Shown here: positions 1 through 9,486 of the stretch, piece by piece | Layout: every line of letters starts with the position of its first letter | How positions within the stretch are numbered: position 1 is the first letter of the stretch | Assembly (NCBI GenBank): GCA_006503475.1 | Contig: RSEH01000203.1 | Location: 1 to 64,000, forward strand | DNA length: 64,000 nucleotides | Origin: Stentor roeselii | Taxonomy: Eukaryota > Ciliophora > Heterotrichea > Heterotrichida > Stentoridae | Direction: 5' to 3' | Program-made: the position numbers and the translations under genes | Notes under the pieces: model-generated | What the model was told of the DNA's origin: nothing | The model's database searches: none | What the model saw: only the letters and a program-made list of their open reading frames with translations

Positions 1-208
1 AAGGCTTAATAAGATAAATTAATGAAGAGCGTTCAAATTTAAAACTTAGTATGAAGAAACTATACTTCTCTTAGGTGGCATCTAAGTTTAAGTCGAGCAC
101 TAAATGATGATTGACTACATTAATTACAAAATTCTGTAATAGATATAAATTTGTATATTACATATATAATACATTTCATTAGTTTTTATAGAAAATACAG
201 AGATATAA

Positions 209-1519
209 ATGTCTCAAAGCAATTCAAAGTCTTCTCATCAAGATCAAAAGAAAGTGTCTCTTAAATCAATCATTCTCAAACCAGAATTCAAAGTAAAAAT
301 GACTAAAAGAAATTCAATAGCTTCAAAACAAACTCAAGATGCTCTAACCTATCAGGAACCTTTACAAAAAGCCCCAGAAACCAACAAAGAAGAGAAGAGA
401 AAAAAGAAAAGTGATCTTAGCAGGTCAAAATCTAGCAAAGATAAGAAGAAAAAAAAAGAGAAATGCTTGAATGAAAATTTTAGCAAAACCAAAATTCTTA
501 ATTTAGATGTCGGCAAAGGAAGATTTAACAATAGAACAAATAATCCGAATTTCAATAAGTTTTCTCAAACATGCAGAAAAGAATCATCTGGGGAAGAAGA
601 AGTAAAATCAATTCATTCCAAAAAAATCATTATTATCGATGAAAAGCCAAATTTACAAGAAACTGAAAAATTAATATCTGAAATAAAGCAAAAATTATAC
701 TTAAGCGAAGAAAAAATCATATCTTTGGAAAAAGATTTAAAAAGTTCCTCTGAGAAACTTTTGCAGGCGGAATCTGAACTCAAATCAAAAGAAAAGCGCT
801 ACAAAAAAATGAAAAAGGAAAAAGACAAACAATTAGCCGAAGTTCAGATGAATCTAGATTCAGTTTTGTTAAATCAAGTAAAAAAAAATCAAGAGTCATT
901 ATTTTCAATTGAGTTATTGAAATCAAATGCTTTTTTAATCACACCTGTTAAAAAGAATGAATCTATTGATGATACAAATTCAGAACTTTTAAAGAAAATA
1001 AAGCTCTTAGAAGAAACTGTTCGATCTTTAGAAGCCAAAAGCAAATATCAAGAAAATGATCCTTTAATATTATTAAATTTCGAAGAAAAGCTAGATCTAC
1101 TTAGCCTCAACGAAAACCATCAAGAACTCGAACTAGAATTCAACAAATTGAAGGAAATTAACAATGAAATATCCCAAGATCTCATTAAAAACCAAAAAGA
1201 AAGAAAAAATCTGTTAAAAAAAAACGAGAAACTTCAGCTTCGACTTGAATCAAAAAAAAAAGATTATGAATCTTTGAATAAAAAGATTGAAGAAAATATT
1301 TTCGAGAAAAATTTTGAAGTAACGATTAATAATCTGAATATTGAGTTGAATCAGGCTCTTCAAAAAATACAAGAATATGAAAATCACCTCAGAGCAGTTC
1401 AATTTGAAGAGATTAATGAAGCTGCTTTCGATACACAAAATTTTTATGAGATATTCGAAAGTTTAAAAAATGAAAATGAGAATTTAAAGACTGAAGCATT
1501 GAGACTGGCTTTCGCTTAG
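209..1519 (+). CDS. Lysine-rich coiled-coil protein, unrecognised
   Basis: The 436-residue protein has no domain I can name. Residues 1-150 are basic and low in complexity, with Lys/Ser runs around 60-90 that could bind nucleic acid, tubulin or act as a nuclear signal. From about 155 to 430 it is rich in Glu, Lys and Leu with heptad-like spacing, so a long coiled coil is expected. The ATG lies in an AT-rich leader with no nearby upstream ATG in frame. The frame is open throughout, without an intron. A structural or cytoskeletal role is a guess from composition only. Confidence 0.8.
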   Translation: MSQSNSKSSHQDQKKVSLKSIILKPEFKVKMTKRNSIASKQTQDALTYQEPLQKAPETNKEEKRKKKSDLSRSKSSKDKKKKKEKCLNENFSKTKILNLDVGKGRFNNRTNNPNFNKFSQTCRKESSGEEEVKSIHSKKIIIIDEKPNLQETEKLISEIKQKLYLSEEKIISLEKDLKSSSEKLLQAESELKSKEKRYKKMKKEKDKQLAEVQMNLDSVLLNQVKKNQESLFSIELLKSNAFLITPVKKNESIDDTNSELLKKIKLLEETVRSLEAKSKYQENDPLILLNFEEKLDLLSLNENHQELELEFNKLKEINNEISQDLIKNQKERKNLLKKNEKLQLRLESKKKDYESLNKKIEENIFEKNFEVTINNLNIELNQALQKIQEYENHLRAVQFEEINEAAFDTQNFYEIFESLKNENENLKTEALRLAFA

Positions 1520-2010
1520 TAGGTTAATTCATGAATTCTTTAAAAAGTTGTTTAGATAAGTGATTAGAGACTAAAATTATATCTCAGAACTATTAATATT
1601 TTTAATTCATGCTGATAATAATAGAAATATTCAATATATCTTATTTTTAAACTTCTGAATTTACTGATGGAGACCTTTTAACACTAATTGAACAGGAGTT
1701 GTGCTATTTTAAAGCTTCCGTTAACATACTCATTGTTTTAAATACCTATAATCCAACTAATTACCTGATAAATGATCCTCATCTGCATATGTCAAAGTGT
1801 CTTATAATACTAAAACATCTCATTTTATCTTCAGATTTATCCTTGTAATTTCACTGAACTCTTTTAATAGTTTTTTAACAGTTATTATTTGTTAAGATCA
1901 AATTTGTACTTGAAATCGATACACCAATAGAAACTTGAAGATTATTTAGAATAAACCCAATATCTTATCTTTAAATACTATTTGAGTATTATGATTCCTA
2001 CCACAACCAA
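1520..2010. other. AT-rich spacer without a recognised gene
   Basis: Both strands are broken by frequent stops and I see no similarity to other parts of the window. It lies between the coiled-coil gene and the ATPase relic. Confidence 0.6.
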
Positions 2011-2466
2011 TTTAATCCATCTACAATTGATGCGAAGTTGTCATCCATCAATAACATATCAGCTGTGTCTTTAGCGACATGACTTCCGACGATTGCCATT
2101 GCGATTCCGATGTCAGCTTTAAGCTGGACTGTCGTTGGCACAGTCTCCTGTAACTGTGACAATGTATTTTAGTTTCTGAGTACAGTCTACTACCATGTAT
2201 TTCTGGGCAAAGAATTAAGTGTGAACACTACTTCTTTTTATTTAAGAAAAAGAGTTTTCGATCTTCGAATGGAAGGTCTTTGTTTTCTTCTACAAGCTTG
2301 GAAAGTTTGAGTCCATTAATGACAAATCCTTTGCTTTCAGCAAGGATTTCTAAAAAATGAACTACTTTTTCATCAGGTATTTGGTTGCATGTTTTGGCTT
2401 AGATTATTATCCAGTCTCGCCTGGCGATTGCGGTGGCTGTTTGAGGCTGGTCTCTGGTAATCATTA
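2011..2466 (-). pseudogene. Decayed fragment of a type IIC (Na+/K+-like) P-type ATPase
   Basis: Read on the minus strand, this stretch gives pieces typical of the P and N-domain end of Na,K-ATPase-like pumps. First comes ITRDQPQTATAIAR, matching the family VTGDxPxTAxAIAR. Then a segment ending in GLKLSKLVEENKD (family: HGSELKxM). Then AQKYMVVDCTQKL, then [12 protein letters not shown] (family TGDGVNDSPA), and finally KADIGIAMA...[24 protein letters not shown]. The order is that of the family. Stops (TAA after the AIAR motif, TAG near 2230) and at least two frame changes break it, and the invariant Asp/Gly of TGDG is changed to TGDC. It is a host gene relic of roughly 150 codons out of about 1000. 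No parent copy is in the window. Confidence 0.88.
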
Positions 2467-2572
2467 ATATTTGATCACAAAATTTTTAGCTTATCTCAAT
2501 AAATAATCTACCTAACAATGTAAAATCGATGAATACTTATATAATTTGAATATATTCTAAATAACCTCATAA

Positions 2573-3367
2573 TTAAACTCTAACTAAAGGGTTTCCTTCA
2601 AGTTGGTTATCTATATCACTAATAATCCATGATGTTGTCAGAATTTCAGAAAAATTCAACTTTAAAATTTTTCTAATTAACGTCAATATATCACCTATTG
2701 ACATCGGGTCCGAATATCTAATTAATTCACTTTCAAACTTGAAGATATGAAAGCAGTTGCCTGGATAATTCTCAATCAAATTTTCTCCGTTTTTCATAAG
2801 ACTTAAAAAGTTTTTGCCTGTGAATGCTACCTCAATCGAAATAGCTATGTTGTAAATTTCATTATTTTGAAAAAAAAGTTTTGAATTTTTCAACACATTG
2901 AAGGCATGATAATAATAATCTTTTCCATTTGTCTTTTTGATTGTGAATTCTATAATTTGAAAGAGTATTTTATATAGTGAAATTAGCTCCACTTGAGTAT
3001 TAGATTTGTTTTCAGATCTGTTGCAGCTAGCACCTGAGAATAAGTTAAGTGAAAGGGGAATTATCATGGGATCATCTTTGTGCAGTCTTTTAAACTCGAT
3101 GTTTTCTTTGCTTAGCTTAGAAAATCCTTTCTGAACATGTGAAAATAAATTGCCTTCAAGGCACTGCTGTAGAATTTCAGTGTCTTTTTTTTCGTATGAA
3201 TCTAAAATCGAGTTGAAAGCATATAAGAAGCCAGGTTCTAACTTTGCAATCATACTTAAGCTAAAAGTATCATCTATCATTTGTTTATAGTGTGAAGGAA
3301 GATATAATTGGCCGAAGACCCAAGGGGCTGCAGCCAGATAGCCTCTTTTACACAGTATAAATGACAT
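2573..3367 (-). CDS. 264-residue protein, possibly Tim44-like domain
   Basis: The frame is open from ATG (minus strand 3367) to TAA. Around residues 40-85 there is a pattern of phenylalanines and helices (FLYAFNSILDSYEKKD followed by LQQCL) resembling the start of the Tim44-like fold, in which a Phe-rich helix precedes 'hxxhxxhhxxxDhxxLxxhh'. That family includes mitochondrial import factor Tim44 and ribosomal protein mL45. The N-terminus (Lys/Arg, Ala-rich, Trp) is not a clear transit peptide. The resemblance is weak, by eye, and could be chance. The C-terminal part is unrecognised. Neighbours are pseudogenes and give no functional hint. Confidence 0.65.
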   Translation of the reverse strand: MSFILCKRGYLAAAPWVFGQLYLPSHYKQMIDDTFSLSMIAKLEPGFLYAFNSILDSYEKKDTEILQQCLEGNLFSHVQKGFSKLSKENIEFKRLHKDDPMIIPLSLNLFSGASCNRSENKSNTQVELISLYKILFQIIEFTIKKTNGKDYYYHAFNVLKNSKLFFQNNEIYNIAISIEVAFTGKNFLSLMKNGENLIENYPGNCFHIFKFESELIRYSDPMSIGDILTLIRKILKLNFSEILTTSWIISDIDNQLEGNPLVRV

Positions 3368-4029
3368 TATTTGATTAATGATTGCGGGTTAGTAAAAGTG
3401 ATATAATTAACTGATTGGGTAATTCCAAGACTTATTATTTTCATGTAATCAACTTTCCTCAAACTAACTTTTTTTAGAATTGCATTGATTTTTCTGATTC
3501 GAATAACAAATAGTTTTAACAATTCCACTCTTCAATCAAGATAATTACAAATGAAATAATTAAATTACTTGAAATGATTAATTCTAGCACATTTGCAACT
3601 TAATTTGAATAAATATTTGTATTCAATCACGAGAATTAAGAGTTTAAGTAGTTTTAGGAAGCAGAATAAAGCCATATATATTAAAACTGAATAGTTCTTG
3701 GGATCAAGTGTTTGATTATAGCGAAAATTGATATATGTAATAATATAATTAAAATCTTAAATTAGTATTACAAACTAATTTGGAATTAATTGTATTTCCA
3801 ATCTGCTATGAAAATGAAATATTTTAAAAAATTTAGATACTTGAGTAACTTTCATGAAAAAAATCACTTGATTTCGGTATGAAAAGCTGTATATTTACAA
3901 ATTCTTTATTTTCCTAACGAAAACTTAGAGTTTTCACTTCAAAACAGCTTCAATTCAAATTTAAATTTGATAATGTCGAAATAATACCTATAAATTTATA
4001 TTTTAAATAATATCGGAAATCCAAATCCA
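3368..4029. other. AT-rich spacer
   Basis: No open frame of useful length and no recognisable motif on either strand. The right end grades into the pseudogene that follows. Confidence 0.6.
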
Positions 4030-4920
4030 TAATTTATTACTCAACTTAGTTCTGTAAAAGAAATAAACCTTTCAACCATGCTACAGTCGTTAAAAACACT
4101 TGATGATCTATTGAAAGTAATTTATGTTGAAGCTATGAAAGAGATGGTCATTTGTAATAAGTACTAGAAATCTTCATGAGAATCAAGAGAATATTGGGTT
4201 GCTTTCTTCTTTAAGACAAGAAGTTCACAGAAATATAGGAAAAATGCTTATTTCTCTTGAAAAGCACTGAACTCATTAACAGTTTCAAGAGGTAGTTGAT
4301 AAGCATTGAAGTGGATGATAAATATCTTCTTACTTTTATTTTTTTTATATAACTTGGTTGATTGTTAATCGGATAGATCTCAATCAAATCGATGTATTGT
4401 ATCAGCTAGGTACTTTATTAGATTTGAGATAGAGCAATCGTTCAAAAGAAAATTTAAGTTTAAAATAAATAAAAAAATCTGGATTCTTGATTTAACAATC
4501 CAAATTATGTTTCTTCTCAATGAATTTGAAGTCCTGATAAAGTCTTGTATTATATTAAAATCAAATGTTTCAATTTTTTACACCTTGATAAAATGAAAAA
4601 AAATATATTGATATCAAAACTAGAGGTAGGTTATTTTACTGCTACAAAAAAGATAACAAAAAGAAGGAACTTAGGTATAATGATTCAGTCAGCATATGGT
4701 GTCTACTTTCCTTGTGATTTCTATGTAATGACTATAATCAATAGGTATATAATAATAATATATTTTATATAATGTTCTTCTAGAGGCTTTATGCTTGCTA
4801 TCCTTTTTGCATAAAATATAGGCACTCAAGATTGATTAATATGACAGCTGGATGTACTTTATTCACCCACTCTCAATAGCGTGAACAAAAATGAAATATT
4901 ATCTCAGTTAAATTTCAGAA
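4030..4920 (+). pseudogene. Decayed paralogue of the 481-residue gene at 29566-31011
   Basis: The plus strand encodes broken pieces in the same order as the intact protein. ITQLSSVKEINLSTMLQSL near 4037 matches ITQLSSLKEMSLSDILQSY. TLDDLLKVIYVE matches KFDDLLNVIHIK. Later pieces match the segments FISLEKALN, IFFYITWFI, NRIDLNQID, SKLVLGYFTAHK and LFDRYIIIN, ending with a counterpart of the Trp-containing WIEFSTPREKCSEAGNYIE near 4850-4910. Several stops and frame changes interrupt it. An open stretch at 4545-4772 belongs to it and is not a separate gene. Only residues about 95-375 of the parent are represented. Confidence 0.85.
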
Positions 4921-5288
4921 ATACATAATATATCCTTCACATATAAAAAAATATGTAAATTTAAATAACATAACTAAGATCCATTTATCCTCTTAGTAAA
5001 TTACATCACAAAGAAAACCTTTTCATAAACTTAAGTTATAAATTTTAGCTGCAAATAAGCAGCAGTACATTATTCTATATTAAGTATTTTCCAACATTTT
5101 ATAATAAGTACTAAGATAATCATAGATGCTTTCTTCAAAGTCATCTAAATTCAAATATCCTTCAACCTCAATCATAAATCATAAAATTTTCAAACCATTA
5201 AAATCACAAAAAATCCATCAATGACCCAAAAAAACCTGACCCATAAAAAACCCTAAAAATTCAATAAATTTCTTATTAAAAAATTCAA
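4921..5288 (+). promoter_or_regulatory. Upstream region of the EF-hand gene with A/C-rich tract
   Basis: From about 5150 to 5288 the plus strand is nearly devoid of G and rich in A and C (runs such as ACCCAAAAAAACCTG and AAAAAACCCTAAAAATTC), ending directly at the ATG. The same strand asymmetry precedes many genes here and probably marks the promoter or 5' leader. No individual factor site can be named. Confidence 0.4.
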
Positions 5289-7091
5289 ATGATCTCAAGA
5301 GAAACAGAGCACAAGCTATTCGAGTTATTCAATTCCATATCAACTCAAGAGTCCGAGATCGAGTTAAGCCGTTATTCCTTATCAAAGCACACAAGTTTTG
5401 ACCCCCAGTCATCATTCCGTTCATTAGACAAGCAATGCATGGGATCATTATCTCCAGCAGACATTCAGTTATTTTTATCAGACTTTCAAATATTCTGCAC
5501 ACAAGGCGAGGCTTACAACCTGATCCGTCAATACGACAGCAACCAGAACGGTCGACTAGCTTACAACGAATTTTTACAGTTAGTCCTTCCAAGCACGAAC
5601 CCGTCATTCAGGGAACTTGCACTGTCACGAAGAGGAATTTTTACAAGTGAAGTTGAGTATCTTTTAGTCAAGTTGATTCAACAAGAAGTGATGTTTCACC
5701 GTTCCTTAGAAATCATTCGAAGAGAGCTGGTTTCGAGGTCGGACTTTAACCTTTTAGAAGCCTTTAAACTTTTGAATGTTTCTTGTGAGTCCAGTTTGAC
5801 CCGCATCGGAATTTCACAGTTCATGGCACGCTTTAAAAATTTCACTGAACAAGACATTGATGCTCTCTTTCGAAGACTTGATAATGACGGGGATTCAGTT
5901 TTGAGTTACTTGGAATTTGTTGATGCAGTCATGCCAAGTAAACGAGTGGAAAATGTTGAAATCTCTGGGAATGTCAGGAGTGCCTCTCCTCTTCGATTAA
6001 GTCCTAAACGGGAGCCATTTAGAGATTTACCTAATTCTAGTTACTCTCCCTTGAGGCAGTCTCCTGGAAAAAGACACGCTTCGCCTTTGAGGAAGTCTCC
6101 GAATAAGATGGAAACTTCTGAAGTTACACGAGTCGCTGCATATCAAAGCACTTTTCCGGCTTATTCTTCAACTCTTGAAGCTCATCCGAGATTTAGTCCG
6201 GGAAAAACAGTGTCTTTTACGAATTCTTCGAATTTCAATTACAGAGAACCACGGAATATTGTGAATGGCAGTCATTCTGGCTCTTTTAATAGGAATGAAA
6301 CCTTGACACCAAAAACTTTTCAATATCAAGGCGAGCGCAGCTCGCCCCTTCGACAAAGTACCAACAAGACATCTTCAGTAAGAGAAAGAACCGAAGTTCC
6401 GCTAGCTGAACTCCGGGAAGTTGTTTCCATCATGCAGGAAGAGATAAAATCAAGTCACAGTCTCGACTCAATCCGTAACAACCTAGCCTTGAAACACGAC
6501 TTCAACTTAATCGACGCGTTCAGAATGTTTGACTTACAAGACAACGGTTTCATAACTTTAATGGACGTTGAGAACTGTCTGGCAAGATTCGGACTGAGGC
6601 CAAGTCAAGACGAGATCTATTTATTAATTCGTCATTATTCAAGACTTCAAGACAGTCGCCTCAGATTTTCTGATTTTTCTGAGATGCTCACTTCAAAACA
6701 AGAAGAATATGCCAGAATCATGAGGAACAAACAGGCGATTAACATACCGGGACTTGACAGGTTCAAGGTCTTTGCAAGGGACACGATTATTGTATTTATC
6801 AGCGCTTTTAATGCACTTTTTGAAGCGGAGATCAGAGCTGAACAGCAGAGACAAAGGATTAAAAGACTTCCTGGGTTTAACTTGTACCAGGTTTTCAATG
6901 TAATTGATAAGGATAAGAACGGGTTTATCACTGTCAACGAGATTCAGAAAACTATGGAGGACTGCATTGGAAACGTCAATCCAAGGGATTTAATGGTCGT
7001 CATGCAGAAGTTTGATAAAAACAATGATGGAAGGGTTAGTTATAGCGAGTTTATCGATGAGATCACCCCGAAATCATCTCAGCTTTATTAA
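5289..7091 (+). CDS. Multi-EF-hand calcium-binding protein with basic SPLRxSP linker
   Basis: The 600-residue protein carries EF-hand motifs in pairs. Canonical or near-canonical loops start at D83 (DSNQNGRLAYNE), near 198 (DNDGDSVLSYLE), near 546 (DKDKNGFITVNE) and near 582 (DKNNDGRVSYSE); their partners are degenerate. A repeated helix precedes three of the pairs, with a shared DFNLxxAFxh signature, so the protein looks built from duplicated EF-hand modules. Residues about 225-375 form a Ser/Pro/Arg-rich linker with SPLRxSP repeats, possible proline-directed phosphorylation sites or a microtubule-binding patch (inference). No introns. A broken copy of the 5' half lies inverted at 31630-32603. 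A role as a cortical or ciliary Ca2+ sensor is likely but inferred. Confidence 0.92.
   Translation: MISRETEHKLFELFNSISTQESEIELSRYSLSKHTSFDPQSSFRSLDKQCMGSLSPADIQLFLSDFQIFCTQGEAYNLIRQYDSNQNGRLAYNEFLQLVLPSTNPSFRELALSRRGIFTSEVEYLLVKLIQQEVMFHRSLEIIRRELVSRSDFNLLEAFKLLNVSCESSLTRIGISQFMARFKNFTEQDIDALFRRLDNDGDSVLSYLEFVDAVMPSKRVENVEISGNVRSASPLRLSPKREPFRDLPNSSYSPLRQSPGKRHASPLRKSPNKMETSEVTRVAAYQSTFPAYSSTLEAHPRFSPGKTVSFTNSSNFNYREPRNIVNGSHSGSFNRNETLTPKTFQYQGERSSPLRQSTNKTSSVRERTEVPLAELREVVSIMQEEIKSSHSLDSIRNNLALKHDFNLIDAFRMFDLQDNGFITLMDVENCLARFGLRPSQDEIYLLIRHYSRLQDSRLRFSDFSEMLTSKQEEYARIMRNKQAINIPGLDRFKVFARDTIIVFISAFNALFEAEIRAEQQRQRIKRLPGFNLYQVFNVIDKDKNGFITVNEIQKTMEDCIGNVNPRDLMVVMQKFDKNNDGRVSYSEFIDEITPKSSQLY
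6330..6346. repeat. Perfect GC-rich hairpin inside the EF-hand linker
   Basis: GGCGAGC-GCA-GCTCGCC is a 7-bp perfect inverted repeat with a 3-nt loop, inside the unconserved linker of the EF-hand protein. It is much more GC-rich than its surroundings. A similar hairpin lies at 56558-56576. Confidence 0.7.
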
Positions 7092-7446
7092 TGTAGATTT
7101 AGTTGATGGTTAGATGTGTTGATAGGGTAAAATTTTTGTGAGTTGAATTGTTTTGAGTAGGTGATTCGTATTTTTATTGCTTATTTGTAAATTACTAAAA
7201 TTGAAGAAATAATTGATTATCAATTTTTGATAAAGGATTTAAATGAGATTTTTTATGTGTTTTTTTAAATCTTAGATATATTACGAAAAAAACATTTTTT
7301 TATTATTGAAAACCCAGTGTTTCCGATGTAGACCTGCTTAATTACAGATAAATTTAAAAAATTGTAAATATTTTGTAACAGCTATTTAAAGCTTAATAAA
7401 TCGAAAAAGTTTCACTATTAATTCCTTAATTAATACTGTATAAATC
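7092..7446. other. AT-rich spacer between convergent genes
   Basis: Holds the 3' ends of the EF-hand gene and the first small MGC gene. Nothing else is recognisable. Confidence 0.6.
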
Positions 7447-7710
7447 TTATTTTGTAAGAAGATTCGACTTTGTTGAAGAGATATGCTGAACTCTTGCACC
7501 TAAGGAATGAAAAGATAATTCTTGGGAAATCGCAGCTTCGTTTATATCATAAAGGCCTTTTTGCTTGAGGGTACTGATATTAATGAACTTAGCAGGCCGA
7601 AGACTCTTGGGATGGCTGCGAGATTTGGCTTGTTCTCGAATCCTTTCGTTTATGTTGACGTCTTGAGTGATCTTTTTAGAGCCTGAACCATGTATAAACG
7701 CGCAACCCAT
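7447..7710 (-). CDS. Small MGC/KGLY-NEV family protein, copy A
   Basis: An 87-residue protein beginning MGCAF, which fits the N-myristoylation (Gly2) plus palmitoylation (Cys3) pattern. It has a basic middle and a core QKGLYDINEAAISQELS at about residues 50-66. The core is shared with three neighbours (8404, 9154, 10691) on the same strand, in the consensus KGL[YF]x[VI]NE[VA]xxS[QE]EhS, while the rest of the sequences differ. Conservation of a short motif against diverged flanks argues these are real, selected genes. I do not know the family. Membrane anchoring is predicted from the N-terminus, and the core may be a docking motif (inference). Confidence 0.75.
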   Translation of the reverse strand: MGCAFIHGSGSKKITQDVNINERIREQAKSRSHPKSLRPAKFINISTLKQKGLYDINEAAISQELSFHSLGARVQHISSTKSNLLTK

Positions 7711-8403
7711 TTATTATTACAACTTAACTTTATTACTGATCTTTTGGACTGATTATTATACAAAGTTTCATACCCTTAAAATATTATATCATCAGACTCT
7801 TTGTTTTAAAGGAATCAGCAAAAGATAAGATTTAATGATAAATAATTAATGATCCATCTTGATGTTTCAAGTGATTATCATGAAAGAGTCTATAAGTTTG
7901 TTATGGCTTTATGAAAATTGATGATTTGATCAGAATAAAGTTTTTGAACCTAAATCAGAACTAGCTGCTTAATATGAATATATTTGGAAAATGGTATTTA
8001 ATCTTCCATATTAATTATTTCAGGCCAAATTTGTCAAATAATACTCAAACGAAATAATATCAAATAGTTAATCTTTTCTACTTGAAATACCATACTTTTT
8101 CACCTAATCAAAGTAATTTCTCATGTTTATACTTAAATAAGGAGGCAAAGCCATATTAAATTTTTCTAAAACTTTGCTTTATCCTGCAATAATCATCCCT
8201 CCTCAAAGACTTTAAATCTCTTTTGTTTAAACCACAACAATATTCTTTCATCCTAAAAAAGCGCGTAAAAAATTGAAAAACATTTTAAATTATGTAACGA
8301 CCTACAATTACTTTATAGTAATTGTTCTTATAAGCTCATTCTTTGGAACTCAAATCAACAATCTACCTATTTTTAATGCTAGAATAACTTATAGTGCTTA
8401 TTA
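7711..8403. other. Spacer between MGC genes A and B
   Basis: AT-rich, with no further MGC start or KGLY core that I can see on either strand. It should contain the promoter of copy A and the 3' end of copy B. Confidence 0.5.
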
Positions 8404-8682
8404 TTATTGTTCTTTTGAAGAGCCGTCTGACTCAAGTGTCTCTGAGTATTTAATCAAATTTATTGAAGAGTTTCTTGAAAATTCTTCTGAAACTCTCACT
8501 TCGTTGATATGGAAAAGACCTTTCCGCCTCTGATTGATAAAATTGAATTTAACAGGAATATTTTTGTTTTCTTTGGTAGTCTTTGATTCATCCTGTGATT
8601 GAAATCTTCCAGGGATATGGATAACTTGGCTTGCAGTTGTTCCTTTCTTCTGTGATGGATTTTGGATAAGAGCACATCCCAT
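8404..8682 (-). CDS. Small MGC/KGLY-NEV family protein, copy B
   Basis: A 92-residue protein starting MGCALI, closest to copy A at the N-terminus (MGCA in both). The core RKGLFHINEVRVSEEFS sits near residues 53-69, preceded by a phenylalanine-containing basic stretch (KFNFINQR). It is Ser/Asn/Glu-rich at the C-terminus. Gly2 and Cys3 suggest dual acylation. The plus-strand open frame over the same place (8273-8533) has no such features and is taken as its shadow. Confidence 0.75.
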   Translation of the reverse strand: MGCALIQNPSQKKGTTASQVIHIPGRFQSQDESKTTKENKNIPVKFNFINQRRKGLFHINEVRVSEEFSRNSSINLIKYSETLESDGSSKEQ

Positions 8683-9153
8683 TTTTATATTTATTCTGAG
8701 GTTAAAATGATGGAGATCTATATATAAGATATGATTTTAGATATTTTCTTTGAATAGGTTGCTAATAATTTCGTACCAAAAAACCATACATCTCGAATTA
8801 AAAGTAACTATAATCAAGATTCATTTATTTCAATAGATTTATTAGGTCCTGCTTCAATGTGAATAGTTTTTAAGAGCTATTCAAAGGTTTTAAATTATTA
8901 TGAGTAAATATTCGAAGACATTTTGATTAAAAAATATTTTACGTAATATTCCGACCAGTTATCAAAGATCATTTCTCAATGATTAAAGCTGAGTTGATTA
9001 AAGAAACTTAAGTCTTTGGAAGCTTATAGAGGGATATAGAAGCATAAGGTGGAGTCTTCCTGCAAATCTTAACAATTTATTCTTATTTCAATAATGCTTA
9101 GAATTTATGCTGGATGATTTCCCTTCACTTAGAATTACTCCTTAGCTTAATGA
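8683..9153. other. Spacer between MGC genes B and C
   Basis: AT-rich, no further family member recognised. Confidence 0.5.
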
Positions 9154-9393
9154 TTATTTAGAATGTCTCATGTTGCTTGAAATCGAACTGAAAGTATTCA
9201 CGAATTCTCCTGAAGTAGGTAAAGAGTATTCTTGTGAAGAGGTAACTTCGTTGACTTTGTACAGTCCCTTTTTCTTGATTCTCGTAAAGACTCCGAACTT
9301 AATAGTGTTCACTTCTAGAATTTCTTGCTTTTTTTCTTTGATAGTTTCACGTTGAACAATGATTGTGCGATTTTTCGAGGCTCCACATCCCAT
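9154..9393 (-). CDS. Small MGC/KGLY-NEV family protein, copy C
   Basis: Starting at the ATG of MGCGAS (minus strand 9393) gives an 80-residue protein. An upstream in-frame ATG (9411) would add six residues and hide the acylation signal, so the MGC start is preferred by comparison with the paralogues. The core KKGLYKVNEVTSSQEYS is at about residues 43-59, preceded by IKFGVFTRI. It is closest to copy D (MGCG and VNEVxSSQE in both). It is followed divergently by the F-box gene starting at 9487. Confidence 0.75.
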   Translation of the reverse strand: MGCGASKNRTIIVQRETIKEKKQEILEVNTIKFGVFTRIKKKGLYKVNEVTSSQEYSLPTSGEFVNTFSSISSNMRHSK

Positions 9394-9486
9394 TTTACAA
9401 TATATATTCAATTATTATCAAACAGATAATCTAAAATACTAAGTACGAAATTTCTAAGGTTATCTCTAGAATAAATATTAGAATTA

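Noticed and set aside
352-555. Minus-strand open frame within the first coiled-coil gene
   Set aside because: It is a mirror of a Lys/Ser-rich coding region (Leu/Phe-rich translation) with no other support.
6330-6346. Hairpin as a transcription terminator
   Set aside because: It is within an open gene and in a eukaryote, with no T tract; no bacterial-type terminator logic applies.
8273-8533. Plus-strand frame, 86 codons, with a hydrophobic start
   Set aside because: It overlaps copy B of the MGC family on the opposite strand, and the MGC frame has conserved paralogues while this one does not.
9170-9355. Plus-strand frame, 61 codons
   Set aside because: It lies antisense to copy C, which is supported by its family.
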